From Bariatricus massiliensis (GTDB taxonomy: Bacteria; Bacillota; Clostridia; Lachnospirales; Lachnospiraceae): a stretch of 64,000 nt of DNA. Below, piece after piece: positions 43,126 to 51,506 of this stretch (positions within the stretch are counted from its first letter, which is position 1; each line of letters begins with the position of its first letter). The notes below the pieces were generated by a model, which worked only from the letters and a program-made list of their open reading frames with translations, had not been told where the DNA came from and ran no database searches. A program made the translations under genes and the position numbers. The stretch covers positions 2,501-66,500 of the forward strand of contig NZ_LT574835.1 of NCBI RefSeq assembly GCF_900086725.1, read 5' to 3'.

Positions 43126-43154
43126 ATATTACAACCCACTTTCAAAGATGTCAA
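43126..43154 (-). promoter_or_regulatory. Promoter of the HMA-ATPase operon
   Basis: Minus-strand perfect TTGACA (43149-43154) and TAATAT (43126-43131) with a 17-base spacer. The operator at 43101-43122 lies four bases downstream. Confidence 0.75.
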
Positions 43155-43184
43155 TAGGAATTGTCAAAATTTTTTCAGAATTGT

Positions 43185-43226
43185 AGATGGGGACAGGTCC
43201 CAACGCGTTGGGACCTGTCCCCATCT
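43185..43226. repeat. Palindromic intergenic repeat, copy C
   Basis: A perfect 42-bp palindrome (AGAT plus GGGGACAGGTCCCAACG and complements) one base past the LacI stop codon. On the minus strand it is followed by ACAATTCTGA, a flank shared with copy F. Confidence 0.9.
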
Positions 43227-43227
43227 G

Positions 43228-44220
43228 CTATTTCTGAGTGCTGTGGCGAATAATAAGTTCTCCGCCCACCCTAGTTTTTTGAATAGCGTCAATGTCATTA
43301 TTTATTTTCATCAAAAGCTGTCTCAAGGCCAAAGAGCCTATTGCTTTTTTGGGCACTCTCATGGTCGAGAGTGTAGGCGAATTGATAGCTGCGAAGGGAA
43401 TATCGTCAAATCCAATCACCGCAATGTCTTCCGGTATCCGGTATCCCGCCTTTTTCAATGCCTTCATGGCGCCTATCGCTATCGTATCATTATCTGCGAA
43501 GACGCAGGCAGGCAGTCTGGGGTTATCCCGAAGATAATCCGTCATAGATTGGAAGGAGCCAAGCAGTGTCGGCACCATTTTAAATTCATGAACCTTCTCA
43601 AATGAAAAACCAAATCTACCAGAATATTTGTAAAACGCATCCGCACGCTCAATGAAGTTCTGAATTCTTATATTGCTGCGAAAATACGCAATCTCCTTGT
43701 ATCCTAATTCTTTCAAGTGTGACAGAGCGCCATAGACAATCTCAAAATTATCAATTGCAATTGCGGAACAGTCAAAATGAGGCATCACGTTATCCACTAC
43801 CACATACGGAATCGGAATCTCGTTCAACAGAGGATATGTGTTCTCATCCAATTCTGTCCCTAAAAATATAATTCCGTAAAAATTATCGTAGTCTATCTCA
43901 GAAAGTGTTTTCTCCAGTTGGTTCTCCGAAAGCACAATACTCAAGGTATACCCCTGCGCCCGGCAGTCATTCTCAATCGAATCCATGATAGTGGAAATAA
44001 ATCCTGCATTTTCCTCAACAATCATTCCATGCTTAATATATTTTAAAAATAAAATATTTTTCGCTTTCTTTGTAGATGACATTCCTTTGTAATTCAGCTC
44101 TTCCGCCAGCTTCATGACTCGAGCCCGTGTCTCTTCTCCCACACCTGGTTTTTCATTCAGTACAAGCGATACCGTAGCCGGAGATACCCCCGCCGCCTCG
44201 GCCAATTCTCTTATATTCAC
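43228..44220 (-). CDS. LacI family transcriptional regulator
   Basis: 330-residue LacI/GalR regulator. The HTH is NIRELAEAAGVSPATVSLVLNEKPGVGEETRARV at residues 2-35, followed by a periplasmic-binding-protein-like ligand domain ending in GFDDIPFAAINSPTLSTMRVPKKAIGSLA. The start is a GTG with AAAGGGTG upstream. It is the last gene of the RbsBACC-cupin-DhaKL run, so it most likely represses that operon and binds its sugar. Candidate operators are TTTAGT repeats ahead of the binding-protein gene. Confidence 0.9.
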   Translation of the reverse strand: MNIRELAEAAGVSPATVSLVLNEKPGVGEETRARVMKLAEELNYKGMSSTKKAKNILFLKYIKHGMIVEENAGFISTIMDSIENDCRAQGYTLSIVLSENQLEKTLSEIDYDNFYGIIFLGTELDENTYPLLNEIPIPYVVVDNVMPHFDCSAIAIDNFEIVYGALSHLKELGYKEIAYFRSNIRIQNFIERADAFYKYSGRFGFSFEKVHEFKMVPTLLGSFQSMTDYLRDNPRLPACVFADNDTIAIGAMKALKKAGYRIPEDIAVIGFDDIPFAAINSPTLSTMRVPKKAIGSLALRQLLMKINNDIDAIQKTRVGGELIIRHSTQK

Positions 44221-44298
44221 CTGTGCACACCCTTTCTGCAGCCTCTATTTGTTCCCCCTGCTATCTAAATTGTATCATGTATTTTTGCAGAAGCAAAG

Positions 44299-44934
44299 TT
44301 AAAAAAGTGATTCTGCCGCTTTGGCAAATGCCTGCATCATCAGCATGGCAACTGCCGCTCCGGGGTCCTCAAGTGTGCGTGACGCCTCTCCCCGTGTGGC
44401 TGCTCTGCCGTGCACCGCGATCATTGTCGTCGTCCGTCTAAATCCCTCCTCCGCAGCTTTTTCAGCCTTCTGTGCCGCAAGCAAAAGGCTGTCTCCATTT
44501 TCCAAAGAATGGCTCAGCTTTACGACAGCCGGATCCATTCCATCCAGAAATGTCTTATCACCTACTTCGGCTTTCCCCCGCTTCCGCACACCCTCTTCAT
44601 AGGCCGCAAAAAGTTCTGCTATATCACCGTCCGCGAGCTCCGTTTTACCTTTCAAGACTTTCCCCGCCTGCATAAATCCTGATGCCATAAGCGTGCCCAT
44701 AGTGGACGGTACTTTTATGGACATTGCTTTTCCGGCGCTGTAAAGCAGCTTTCCGGTATCCGTCTCCCCGCTGTCCCTGACCGCCTCATATGCGGCCGTA
44801 AATCCGTCCCCCATAGTGAGGCCAAGGTCTCCGTCGCCCACCACACTGTCAAGTTCTATGAGATACTCCCTTTTATCATTCATCACTTTCTGCAGTTCAT
44901 TAAGAAAGCAAATTAAAAATTGATTATCCATCAT
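44299..44934 (-). CDS. dhaL: Dihydroxyacetone kinase-like subunit DhaL
   Basis: 211-residue DhaL-type nucleotide-binding subunit. The ADP/Mg motif DSVVGDGDLGLTMGDGF matches the family GDGDHG motif except that His is Leu. MGTLMASGFMQAG and AVHGRAATRGEASRTLEDPGAAVAMLMMQAF complete the fold. It works with DhaK, whose gene ends 14 bases inside this one's upstream side. No DhaM PTS protein is present, so phosphate probably comes from ATP. The start is one of two tandem ATGs behind GGGAGGGGG. Confidence 0.88.
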   Translation of the reverse strand: MMDNQFLICFLNELQKVMNDKREYLIELDSVVGDGDLGLTMGDGFTAAYEAVRDSGETDTGKLLYSAGKAMSIKVPSTMGTLMASGFMQAGKVLKGKTELADGDIAELFAAYEEGVRKRGKAEVGDKTFLDGMDPAVVKLSHSLENGDSLLLAAQKAEKAAEEGFRRTTTMIAVHGRAATRGEASRTLEDPGAAVAMLMMQAFAKAAESLF

Positions 44935-44947
44935 CCGTTCCCCCTCC

Positions 44948-45958
44948 CTACAGCTGTACAAAGAATGGGGTCTGTGCCGGTGCGTCCAGATACCCTTTCA
45001 GTTCATCGTCCAGCTTTAACAGAGAAATCGAAAAACCGGCCATCTCGATAGATGTAGCATATTCCCCCACATAATAACGGTGTACCTTGATTCCCTTTTC
45101 TTTTAAATAAGAATCTATTTTTCTTGTTACGATGTACTGTTCGTCCAGCGGTGTCGCGCCAAGTCCGTTCACAAGTACTGCCACCTCATCCCCATTTACG
45201 TATGGAAGATCCGCTACAATTTTATCCATCATCTCTTCCACAATCTGGTCCGCCGGCTCCAGCTTTCCACGACGGATGCCCGTCTCTCCATGGATGCCCA
45301 TACCGATTTCCATCTCGTCGTCACCGATCTCAAATCCCGGCTTTCCAACCCTCGGGACCGTACATGGTGTCAAGGCCACTCCCATAGTCCTTACATTTGC
45401 GGCAGCTTTTTCCGCCACCCGTTTTACTTCATCAAGACTTAGCATAGCGTCCGCAGCCGCCCCTGCACACTTATAAATAAATATAATACCTGCAACACCT
45501 CTTCTGGTGTTCTTTTCTCCCGGTGCAGCCGGGCCTGCGCTGGCAACATCTTCACCTGCAACTACGCTTTCCACCTTGATATCTTCCTCAAAATCTGCCT
45601 GCTCCGCCGCCATATCAAAATTAAAAATATCTCCATTATAGTTCCCATAAATATAGAGCACTCCCGCACCGGAATCAATCTCCTTGGTGACCTTAAGCAT
45701 CTGGTCCGGACTCGGTGACTGGAATACATCGCCTACAGAACATCCGTCCAGCATTCCTTTTCCCACGTATCCTAAGAACAACGGCAGATGCCCACTTCCT
45801 CCTCCTGTCGCGATTCCAACTTTACCCGGTTTTTTATTTACAGATACCAGACAATGCACATCGTCCCCTGTGTAAGTAATCAAATCCGGATGAGCGATAT
45901 ACAGTCCCTCCATCATCTCTTTCACGTAATCTTCCGGTTTGTTAATAATTTTTTTCAT
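44948..45958 (-). CDS. dhaK: Dihydroxyacetone kinase-like subunit DhaK
   Basis: 336-residue DhaK-type substrate subunit. GGGSGHLPLFLGYVG holds the first active His, and GMGIHGETGIRRG the His that binds the keto group covalently in the family. The Glu of the usual GSGHEP is Leu here and GEPG is GETG. These changes suggest a substrate other than dihydroxyacetone, such as a larger ketose like erythrulose (inference). It sits between an AllA-like cupin and DhaL behind a ribose-type ABC transporter. Confidence 0.88.
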   Translation of the reverse strand: MKKIINKPEDYVKEMMEGLYIAHPDLITYTGDDVHCLVSVNKKPGKVGIATGGGSGHLPLFLGYVGKGMLDGCSVGDVFQSPSPDQMLKVTKEIDSGAGVLYIYGNYNGDIFNFDMAAEQADFEEDIKVESVVAGEDVASAGPAAPGEKNTRRGVAGIIFIYKCAGAAADAMLSLDEVKRVAEKAAANVRTMGVALTPCTVPRVGKPGFEIGDDEMEIGMGIHGETGIRRGKLEPADQIVEEMMDKIVADLPYVNGDEVAVLVNGLGATPLDEQYIVTRKIDSYLKEKGIKVHRYYVGEYATSIEMAGFSISLLKLDDELKGYLDAPAQTPFFVQL

Positions 45959-45970
45959 GTTATATCCTCC

Positions 45971-46453
45971 TTATAATTGAATTTCTATCCAGTCCTCTTC
46001 CTTATATTCCACAACAATACAATCATTTACATACGTTCTTTCCGGAAGCAAAATCATCACCTGCGCTTCTGCCTCATGAACCGGGAGCGCCGCCAGATGC
46101 CACACACCCGGATTTAGGCGGATAAATGTCCCCTTCGGTACATAGAACGCTTCTGTCAACTCCGGAACCGGCACGTCGGAGGCCGGCGCAACATGAATCA
46201 CTACATCGTCATTCAGACAGCATATCCCCTCGCTGGTTTTATTGTGGTACTCTGCTTTTGTCACCCGCATAGGCTCTATTCTTTCTGATTTAAGAGCGCT
46301 TATTCCAAGGGCCATCTCTCCTGAGACAGGAAAACCTACACGGTCCGGGTAAAAACCTCCAAGCCCGTAACCATTAGGCGACGTAACATCCGTGTAGCTC
46401 CCATATTTTTCAAATTCATCCTTTGAGAGTTGTTTTGCTTTGATTATTCTCAT
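45971..46453 (-). CDS. AllA-like cupin protein in a sugar operon
   Basis: 160-residue cupin of the ureidoglycolate lyase (AllA) superfamily. It begins MRIIKAKQLSKDEFEKYGSYTDV and has EAFYVPKGTFIRLNPGVWHLAALPV with the expected His. True AllA releases urea from ureidoglycolate, but this gene is embedded between an ABC sugar permease and DhaK and far from the allantoin genes. A lyase, isomerase or mutarotase acting on the imported sugar is more likely (inference). The start follows the permease stop by one base, with GGAGGAG inside the permease gene. Confidence 0.75.
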   Translation of the reverse strand: MRIIKAKQLSKDEFEKYGSYTDVTSPNGYGLGGFYPDRVGFPVSGEMALGISALKSERIEPMRVTKAEYHNKTSEGICCLNDDVVIHVAPASDVPVPELTEAFYVPKGTFIRLNPGVWHLAALPVHEAEAQVMILLPERTYVNDCIVVEYKEEDWIEIQL

Positions 46454-46454
46454 T

Positions 46455-47435
46455 TCACTGGCTCCTCCGTTCTTTTTTATTCTCAAGCAATTTCATGGAT
46501 ACCATGACTGCCAAAAGAATCATTCCCCATACAAACGTCTTAATAAATGCATTGATTCTTAAAATATTAAATGCACTGCTGACCAGTTGCAACACAATAA
46601 TGGAAAGGGTAACCCCCGCAACTTTTCCGCGTCCTCCGTCAGGGTTCGTCCCGCCGAGCACTACGATTAAGAGAGTCAGCAATGTATAAGATGAACCATA
46701 GTCAGATTTAGCTGAATTATAATGGGATGCCATCAGGATACCTCCAACGCCTCCCAAGATTCCCGAAATCCCGTAAGTCATCATTGTTATTTTCAAATTC
46801 TGTATACCGGAATATCTGGATGCCGTAGCATTCGTTCCCATAAACCGCACATGCTGTCCGTACACCGACGAACGCAGCAGAAAGCTCACGCCTAACACCA
46901 CAAGTGCAAAGACTATAACGGCTATCGGTATCAACGCCACAGTTCCGCCCGCTATCATGTTAAATGCTGGCGGCAGGTCCGTAAGCGCCGGTCCTTTTGT
47001 GACTACAAGACCTAACCCAGTAAACAGCTGAAGACCACACAGTGTCACCAACATTGGCGGGATTCTTAAATACCCAATCATAAATCCGTTGAAAAGTCCG
47101 CAAATACCGCCCACAGCCAGCGCTGCCAGCACGCCCGCTATGATAGAAGCATTACTGCTGCCAAGCTTAATCATAACGGCTGCCCCTGCAATACTAGCAA
47201 AATTTGCAATACCAACGAGAGACAGGTCTATTCCGCCCGAAATCATGGCAAGCATCATGCCAAATGCCAGCACACCAAACTCAGCAAACTGTATGCACAT
47301 TCCTTGAAGATTCGTGATTCCGAGAAATGATTTGGGAGCAAGTATCCCCATAGCTACAAATATAAGGATTGCTATCCCCAAAAGTGCCGTAATGTTTTTA
47401 TCTGCATTTTTGATTGATTTTTTCATCTTTTCCAT
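46455..47435 (-). CDS. ABC sugar transporter permease, RbsC-like (2)
   Basis: 326-residue inner-membrane permease of the ribose/AI-2 type with about 9-10 hydrophobic segments. The family motif is GMMLAMISGGIDLSLVGIANFASI early and SSYTLLTLLIVVLGGTNPDGGRGKVAGV late. It pairs with the second permease gene 12 bases upstream to form the membrane channel driven by the RbsA-like ATPase. The GGAGGCGGG ribosome site is strong. Confidence 0.9.
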   Translation of the reverse strand: MEKMKKSIKNADKNITALLGIAILIFVAMGILAPKSFLGITNLQGMCIQFAEFGVLAFGMMLAMISGGIDLSLVGIANFASIAGAAVMIKLGSSNASIIAGVLAALAVGGICGLFNGFMIGYLRIPPMLVTLCGLQLFTGLGLVVTKGPALTDLPPAFNMIAGGTVALIPIAVIVFALVVLGVSFLLRSSVYGQHVRFMGTNATASRYSGIQNLKITMMTYGISGILGGVGGILMASHYNSAKSDYGSSYTLLTLLIVVLGGTNPDGGRGKVAGVTLSIIVLQLVSSAFNILRINAFIKTFVWGMILLAVMVSMKLLENKKERRSQ

Positions 47436-47447
47436 CTTCCCGCCTCC

Positions 47448-48446
47448 TTAGACCTTCGCACTGTTGGATATTTTCTTAGCCCGCAGGGAAGTGATAGACG
47501 TACCGATAACAATGATAAGCCCCACTACGAACGTCTGAAAATGGGTCGGCACTCCAAGCATAATCAGGTTATTCTGCACCAGTGCAATCAGGATGACGCC
47601 GAACACGGTTCCAAGCACACTGCCATGCCCGCCGGTAATCCGCGTTCCTCCCATAACCACCGCGGCTATAACCATCATTTCACTTCCCATAAGTACAGAC
47701 GGGTCGGCCTGCCTCATCAGTATCATGTATGCTATACTTGCGATTCCTGCAATGCTTCCGGCAGACATATAGACAATAAATTGTATTTTTTTGACGTTAA
47801 ATCCTGCAATCCGGGCTGCGTTGGCATCGCCGCCCACCGCGTAGATTCCTCTGCCAAGCATAGTAAATTTCAGCATAAAAAATGCAAGCAGGCATACTGC
47901 TATAGGTATCAAAATCAATATGGTGAGGGAAAAGCTCATTCCATCTTTTGTGGTGAATGTAAATAAATACATTCTGGATACCGCATCTATTTTATCGGGT
48001 ATATTGGAAATGACGTTCGTTCCCAAGAACGCCAGTGTAGCGCCATTCGCCACACTGCTGACTCCAAGAGTGGCAATCAGCGGGGGCAGCCGGAAAATTG
48101 CAATCAGGACTGCATTCAACGTGCCAAACATAAGGCCAATCACCGCAGCAATCAGGAATACGACAAACACATTATCGATATTGAATGCAAGCGCAATTTT
48201 CAAGGTCGCATACATACAGATACTGGCTACGGCCGGAAATGATACGTCGATTCCTCCTGAGATAATAACAATCATTTCACAGATTGCAAAGGTAAGCGTC
48301 ACCAAAATTGCCCTCGAGAGTGTCACTACTGTGGAAACGCTGAAAAAGGAATGGTTCACTATACCTATCAGCAAGGACAATCCGATTATAATGTAGACAA
48401 CAATGGCTTCGTTCGATGCCAGAGTATTTTTTATTTTACTGTTCAT
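47448..48446 (-). CDS. ABC sugar transporter permease, RbsC-like (1)
   Basis: 332-residue RbsC-like permease with about 9-10 hydrophobic segments. Motifs are CEMIVIISGGIDVSFPAVASI and SEMMVIAAVVMGGTRITGGHGSVLGTVFG. Its start at 48446 overlaps the end of the ATPase gene by 11 bases and has GGAGG upstream, so translation is coupled. Heterodimeric permeases are typical of AI-2, rhamnose and some pentose importers, unlike the homodimeric ribose system. Confidence 0.9.
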   Translation of the reverse strand: MNSKIKNTLASNEAIVVYIIIGLSLLIGIVNHSFFSVSTVVTLSRAILVTLTFAICEMIVIISGGIDVSFPAVASICMYATLKIALAFNIDNVFVVFLIAAVIGLMFGTLNAVLIAIFRLPPLIATLGVSSVANGATLAFLGTNVISNIPDKIDAVSRMYLFTFTTKDGMSFSLTILILIPIAVCLLAFFMLKFTMLGRGIYAVGGDANAARIAGFNVKKIQFIVYMSAGSIAGIASIAYMILMRQADPSVLMGSEMMVIAAVVMGGTRITGGHGSVLGTVFGVILIALVQNNLIMLGVPTHFQTFVVGLIIVIGTSITSLRAKKISNSAKV

Positions 48447-49941
48447 GCTCTGCCTCCTCACTGCCGCTCAACAGTCCGGCAAGCTGTGTCTCATCGAGTT
48501 CCTCCGCCCTAATCATCCCGGAAGAGCGGCCGTTTTTCATAATCACTATCTTGTTGCAGTTCTGAATCAGTTCCGATAAGTCGTCAGAAATGACAATGAC
48601 CCCTACACCCTTTCCTGCCAATTCGTGTAGAATTGCATGGATATCTGATTTGGAACCCACATCCACACCGACTGTAGGGCCGTTTAATATCAGTAGCTTT
48701 GGGTCTGTATTGAGCCATTTTGCGATGACCATCTTTTGTGCGTTTCCACCTGACAGAGTGCGGATATTCGGCTCTGGAGAAGGTGCATTACAGCCAATCT
48801 TCTCAATCCAGTCTTCCGTCACCCGATACATTTCTGTATAGTCCAGTCTGCCTCGATGGAGATATTTAGGGATGGATGCCGCCACTGTGTTGTCTTGTAT
48901 AGAGCGGTCAAGGAACAGCCCCTGTGTCAGACGGTCCTCAGGTACATACCCAATCCCCGCTTTCATAGCTTCTGACACTGAATTAATCTTAATCTGTTCT
49001 CCGTTCAGCCACACCGTGCCTCCCTGCGCAGGAGCAAGTCCAAACAGGGCATCTCCGATTTCTCCCCGCCCGGAGCCAAGTAATCCGGTGATTCCAAGCA
49101 CATCACCCTTGTTCATGGAAAAGCAGACTTTTTGGAACGCACCGTTTCTCGTATAATCTTCTACCCTTAGAATCTCCTCATCCGAAGCCTCGGGCCGGTA
49201 GTATTCTTCGCTGATACTTCTTCCCGTCAGCGCTTTGATAAACCGTTCCCTGTCAAATTCCTCTATCATACCGTGAGCCACTGTCTCACCGTTTCGCAGT
49301 ACAGTCAACGTATCGGCGATGGCATAGATTTCGTCCAGTTTATGATTTACGATTACAACCGCCATGCCTTTTTCTTTTAACCGCCGCAGCACCTCGTTTA
49401 ACTTATGTACCTCTTTTGCCGTCAACGCTGTGGTCGGTTCGTCTAATATGAGGAGCTTCGCATCGGTGATAATCGCCCTGCATATTGCCACCATCTGCTT
49501 ATTCGCCACAGACAGCCGTTCTACAGGTAAATCGGGATCCATGTGCGCCCCTATCTGGTCCATTGCTTCTACGGCTATCTTCTTTGCCTCTTTCCACTTC
49601 ATCCGCTTTGCGCCGATCAGAAGAGACTTGTTCATGGCAATATTCTCGGCCACGCTTAAGTTGGGAAATACTGCAAAATCTTGATAAATCACTTGGATTC
49701 CCATATGGATTGCATCGATGGGCTGGATTTTTCCTACTTTTTTGCCCTCTACGAATACTTCTCCTTCTGTGGCGTCGTGTACACCGGATATTATTTTAAT
49801 CAGGGTAGATTTTCCACAGCCGTTTTCTCCGGCCAAGGCGTGTATTTCACCGCGTTTCACTTCTAGCTCCACGCCTTTCAAGGCCTGAACACCGCCAAAG
49901 GACTTTTTAATCCCTTTTAATTTTAAAAACGCCTCTGACAT
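48436..49941 (-). CDS. ABC sugar transporter ATP-binding protein, RbsA-like
   Basis: 501-residue double ATPase of the ribose/galactose family. The first domain has Walker A GENGCGKST, signature LSVANKQMV and Walker B LLILDEPTTAL. The second has GLLGSGRGE in the Walker A place, LSGGNAQKMVIAKWL and LLILNGPTVGVDVGSK. The degenerate second Walker A and the Asp-to-Asn, Glu-to-Gly changes near its Walker B (ILNGPT) fit the usual asymmetry of the family, though the Gly is notable. Confidence 0.92.
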   Translation of the reverse strand: MSEAFLKLKGIKKSFGGVQALKGVELEVKRGEIHALAGENGCGKSTLIKIISGVHDATEGEVFVEGKKVGKIQPIDAIHMGIQVIYQDFAVFPNLSVAENIAMNKSLLIGAKRMKWKEAKKIAVEAMDQIGAHMDPDLPVERLSVANKQMVAICRAIITDAKLLILDEPTTALTAKEVHKLNEVLRRLKEKGMAVVIVNHKLDEIYAIADTLTVLRNGETVAHGMIEEFDRERFIKALTGRSISEEYYRPEASDEEILRVEDYTRNGAFQKVCFSMNKGDVLGITGLLGSGRGEIGDALFGLAPAQGGTVWLNGEQIKINSVSEAMKAGIGYVPEDRLTQGLFLDRSIQDNTVAASIPKYLHRGRLDYTEMYRVTEDWIEKIGCNAPSPEPNIRTLSGGNAQKMVIAKWLNTDPKLLILNGPTVGVDVGSKSDIHAILHELAGKGVGVIVISDDLSELIQNCNKIVIMKNGRSSGMIRAEELDETQLAGLLSGSEEAEHEQ

Positions 49942-50007
49942 ATTTTTCTCCTTTCATCTGGGGACCGCAAACTGTAGCATTATCGCCGGCAGCCGCTGTC
50001 CATAACG

Positions 50008-50059
50008 CAGGCAGGCCCCGCCGGACCTCTCCTTGGGAGGCTCAGGCGGGGTCTGCCTG
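50008..50059 (-). terminator. Large intercistronic hairpin between binding-protein and ATPase genes
   Basis: CAGGCAGGCCCCGCCGG pairs with its near complement CAGGCGGGGTCTGCCTG, and an inner CCTCTCC/GGGAGG strengthens it. No T-run follows. It lies 35 bases after the binding-protein stop codon. Such hairpins usually protect the abundant binding-protein mRNA and lower expression of the genes behind. Confidence 0.65.
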
Positions 50060-50094
50060 TATGTAAGTGTAGAGATTGTTACTTCTCTTGCTGC

Positions 50095-51135
50095 CTAGAA
50101 ATTATATGCCTCATCGTCTACATTCTCTTTTGTGACATCAATCCATGCTTTTCCTGTAAGGACTTTTCCATCCATCGTCAATTCTTCATAACCTTCTTCT
50201 TCCAGATTGAGTCCTGATTCTATTTTTTCGCCGTCAAGTACGTTCTTAGCCAGCTTAATCATCGCTTTTCCTGCGATTGCCGGATCCCAGAAGGAAATCA
50301 TATCGATTGTTCCGTCTTTGACATATTTTCCGGAAACGGATACCAGTGAAGTTCCAACGATTTCAACTTTGCCTGCAAGTCCCAGTTCCTGTGCCGCTAA
50401 AGCCGCACCTGCAACGTCTGCCATGGCAGAGCCCTGAATTCCTTTAATTTCCGGATTAGCGGTCAGAGCTTCTTTTACCTTGTCATAAGAAACCGACTGG
50501 TCGTCTTTTGTTTCAATCTTATCGCCGTACTGACTCATATTCGGGAACTTTTCTTCCTGAACTCCCTTAGATGCGTCTACCCACTGATTATGGGATGCAC
50601 TGGTAAGGGCTCCTACTTCAAGGATATATTCTCCTTCTCCGCCAATCTTTTCGCCCATTCGCTCCATGAAATGTTTGCCATATTCTTCGTTGTCGAATGC
50701 TTCGATATCATAGTCAATATTTTCCATGCCTGCCGCCTCGTGTGATATTACAACGATGCCTGCCTCTCTCGCCTTCTTAAGAACCGGCTCCAGCGATTCT
50801 GTAGAAAACGGAACTACGCATATCGCGTCGACCTTCTGTGAAATCAAATCCTCTATTACCTGTGCCTGTAGAGCTCCGTCGCCTTCAGACGGACCGGTGT
50901 AAAATACATCTTCCCCCGTCTCCTTCGCGTATTCCTTTACGCCGACTTCCATTCTCTGGAACCAAGCGATACTTGTCATTTTGGGAACTACCGCAATCGT
51001 ATAGCCGTCTTTTTTGTCCTCTGTCTTTTTTGTGTCTTCCTTCTTTTCGTTATTCTGCTTATCAACAGAACCACAAGCTGCAAGCGAAAATACCATCATT
51101 GCCGCCATCAATGTTGCCAAAAATCTTTTTTTCAT
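50095..51135 (-). CDS. Sugar ABC transporter substrate-binding lipoprotein (RbsB/LsrB-like)
   Basis: 346-residue periplasmic-binding-protein-fold lipoprotein. MKKRFLATLMAAMMVFSLAACGS gives a signal peptide with lipobox LAAC and Cys at residue 21. The mature part starts with a charged linker and GYTIAVVPKMTSIAWFQRMEVGVKEYAKETG, typical of the rhamnose/AI-2 branch of the class. It captures the sugar for the RbsA/C/C transporter. It is the first gene of the operon, with a consensus promoter 90 bases upstream. Confidence 0.92.
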   Translation of the reverse strand: MKKRFLATLMAAMMVFSLAACGSVDKQNNEKKEDTKKTEDKKDGYTIAVVPKMTSIAWFQRMEVGVKEYAKETGEDVFYTGPSEGDGALQAQVIEDLISQKVDAICVVPFSTESLEPVLKKAREAGIVVISHEAAGMENIDYDIEAFDNEEYGKHFMERMGEKIGGEGEYILEVGALTSASHNQWVDASKGVQEEKFPNMSQYGDKIETKDDQSVSYDKVKEALTANPEIKGIQGSAMADVAGAALAAQELGLAGKVEIVGTSLVSVSGKYVKDGTIDMISFWDPAIAGKAMIKLAKNVLDGEKIESGLNLEEEGYEELTMDGKVLTGKAWIDVTKENVDDEAYNF

Positions 51136-51157
51136 ATTTCTCCTCCTTCTTTGACAG

Positions 51158-51179
51158 TTGTTTAGTAATTGTTTAGTAA
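51158..51179. promoter_or_regulatory. Tandem TTGTTTAGTAA repeats ahead of the sugar operon
   Basis: Two exact 11-bp copies of TTGTTTAGTAA in tandem, 11 bases apart centre to centre, between the transcription start and the ribosome site of the binding-protein gene. A further pair of TTTAGT-type motifs lies upstream at 51342-51362. They are candidate sites for the operon's LacI regulator or for another DNA-binding protein. Confidence 0.45.
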
Positions 51180-51221
51180 CTTCAAACTGTCTTTTAATTT
51201 TTAGTGTTTTTCTTTAAACAT

Positions 51222-51250
51222 ATATTAACATTTTTTAAGTATAAGGTCAA
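51222..51250 (-). promoter_or_regulatory. Promoter of the sugar operon
   Basis: Minus-strand TTGACC (51245-51250) and TAATAT (51222-51227) with a 17-base spacer, 86 bases ahead of the start codon. Confidence 0.65.
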
Positions 51251-51379
51251 TTTATTTTGTATATTTCGTATGTTTTGCACTAATTATAATTTATTATTAT
51301 GTGCATTAATTATATTTTTGAATGATTTTAAGGTTTTCTTGTTAACTAAATTCTACTAAACATTTTATTTGAAACCTCA

Positions 51380-51417
51380 ATGGGGACAGGTCCCAACGCG
51401 TTGGGACCTGTCCCCAT
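51380..51417. repeat. Palindromic intergenic repeat, copy D
   Basis: A perfect 38-bp palindrome (AT plus GGGGACAGGTCCCAACG and complements). It is preceded by TCA and followed by CGACAATT, flanks it shares with copy E. Confidence 0.9.
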
Positions 51418-51456
51418 CGACAATTCCTGCCATATTCAGATAGTTCCTAAAATAAT

Positions 51457-51494
51457 AAAAGGGACATCCCTGGAGTATGAGGATTGTCCCTTTT
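51457..51494 (-). terminator. Terminator after the FAD dehydrogenase gene
   Basis: AAAAGGGACA and TGTCCCTTTT form a 10-bp stem, 12 bases past the stop codon. Palindrome copy D follows 40 bases later. Confidence 0.75.
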
Positions 51495-51506
51495 AAACCT
51501 TATAAT

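Noticed and set aside
45971..46453. AllA-like gene as part of the allantoin pathway
   Set aside because: It is embedded in a sugar transport-kinase operon 20 kb away, with tight coupling to those genes.
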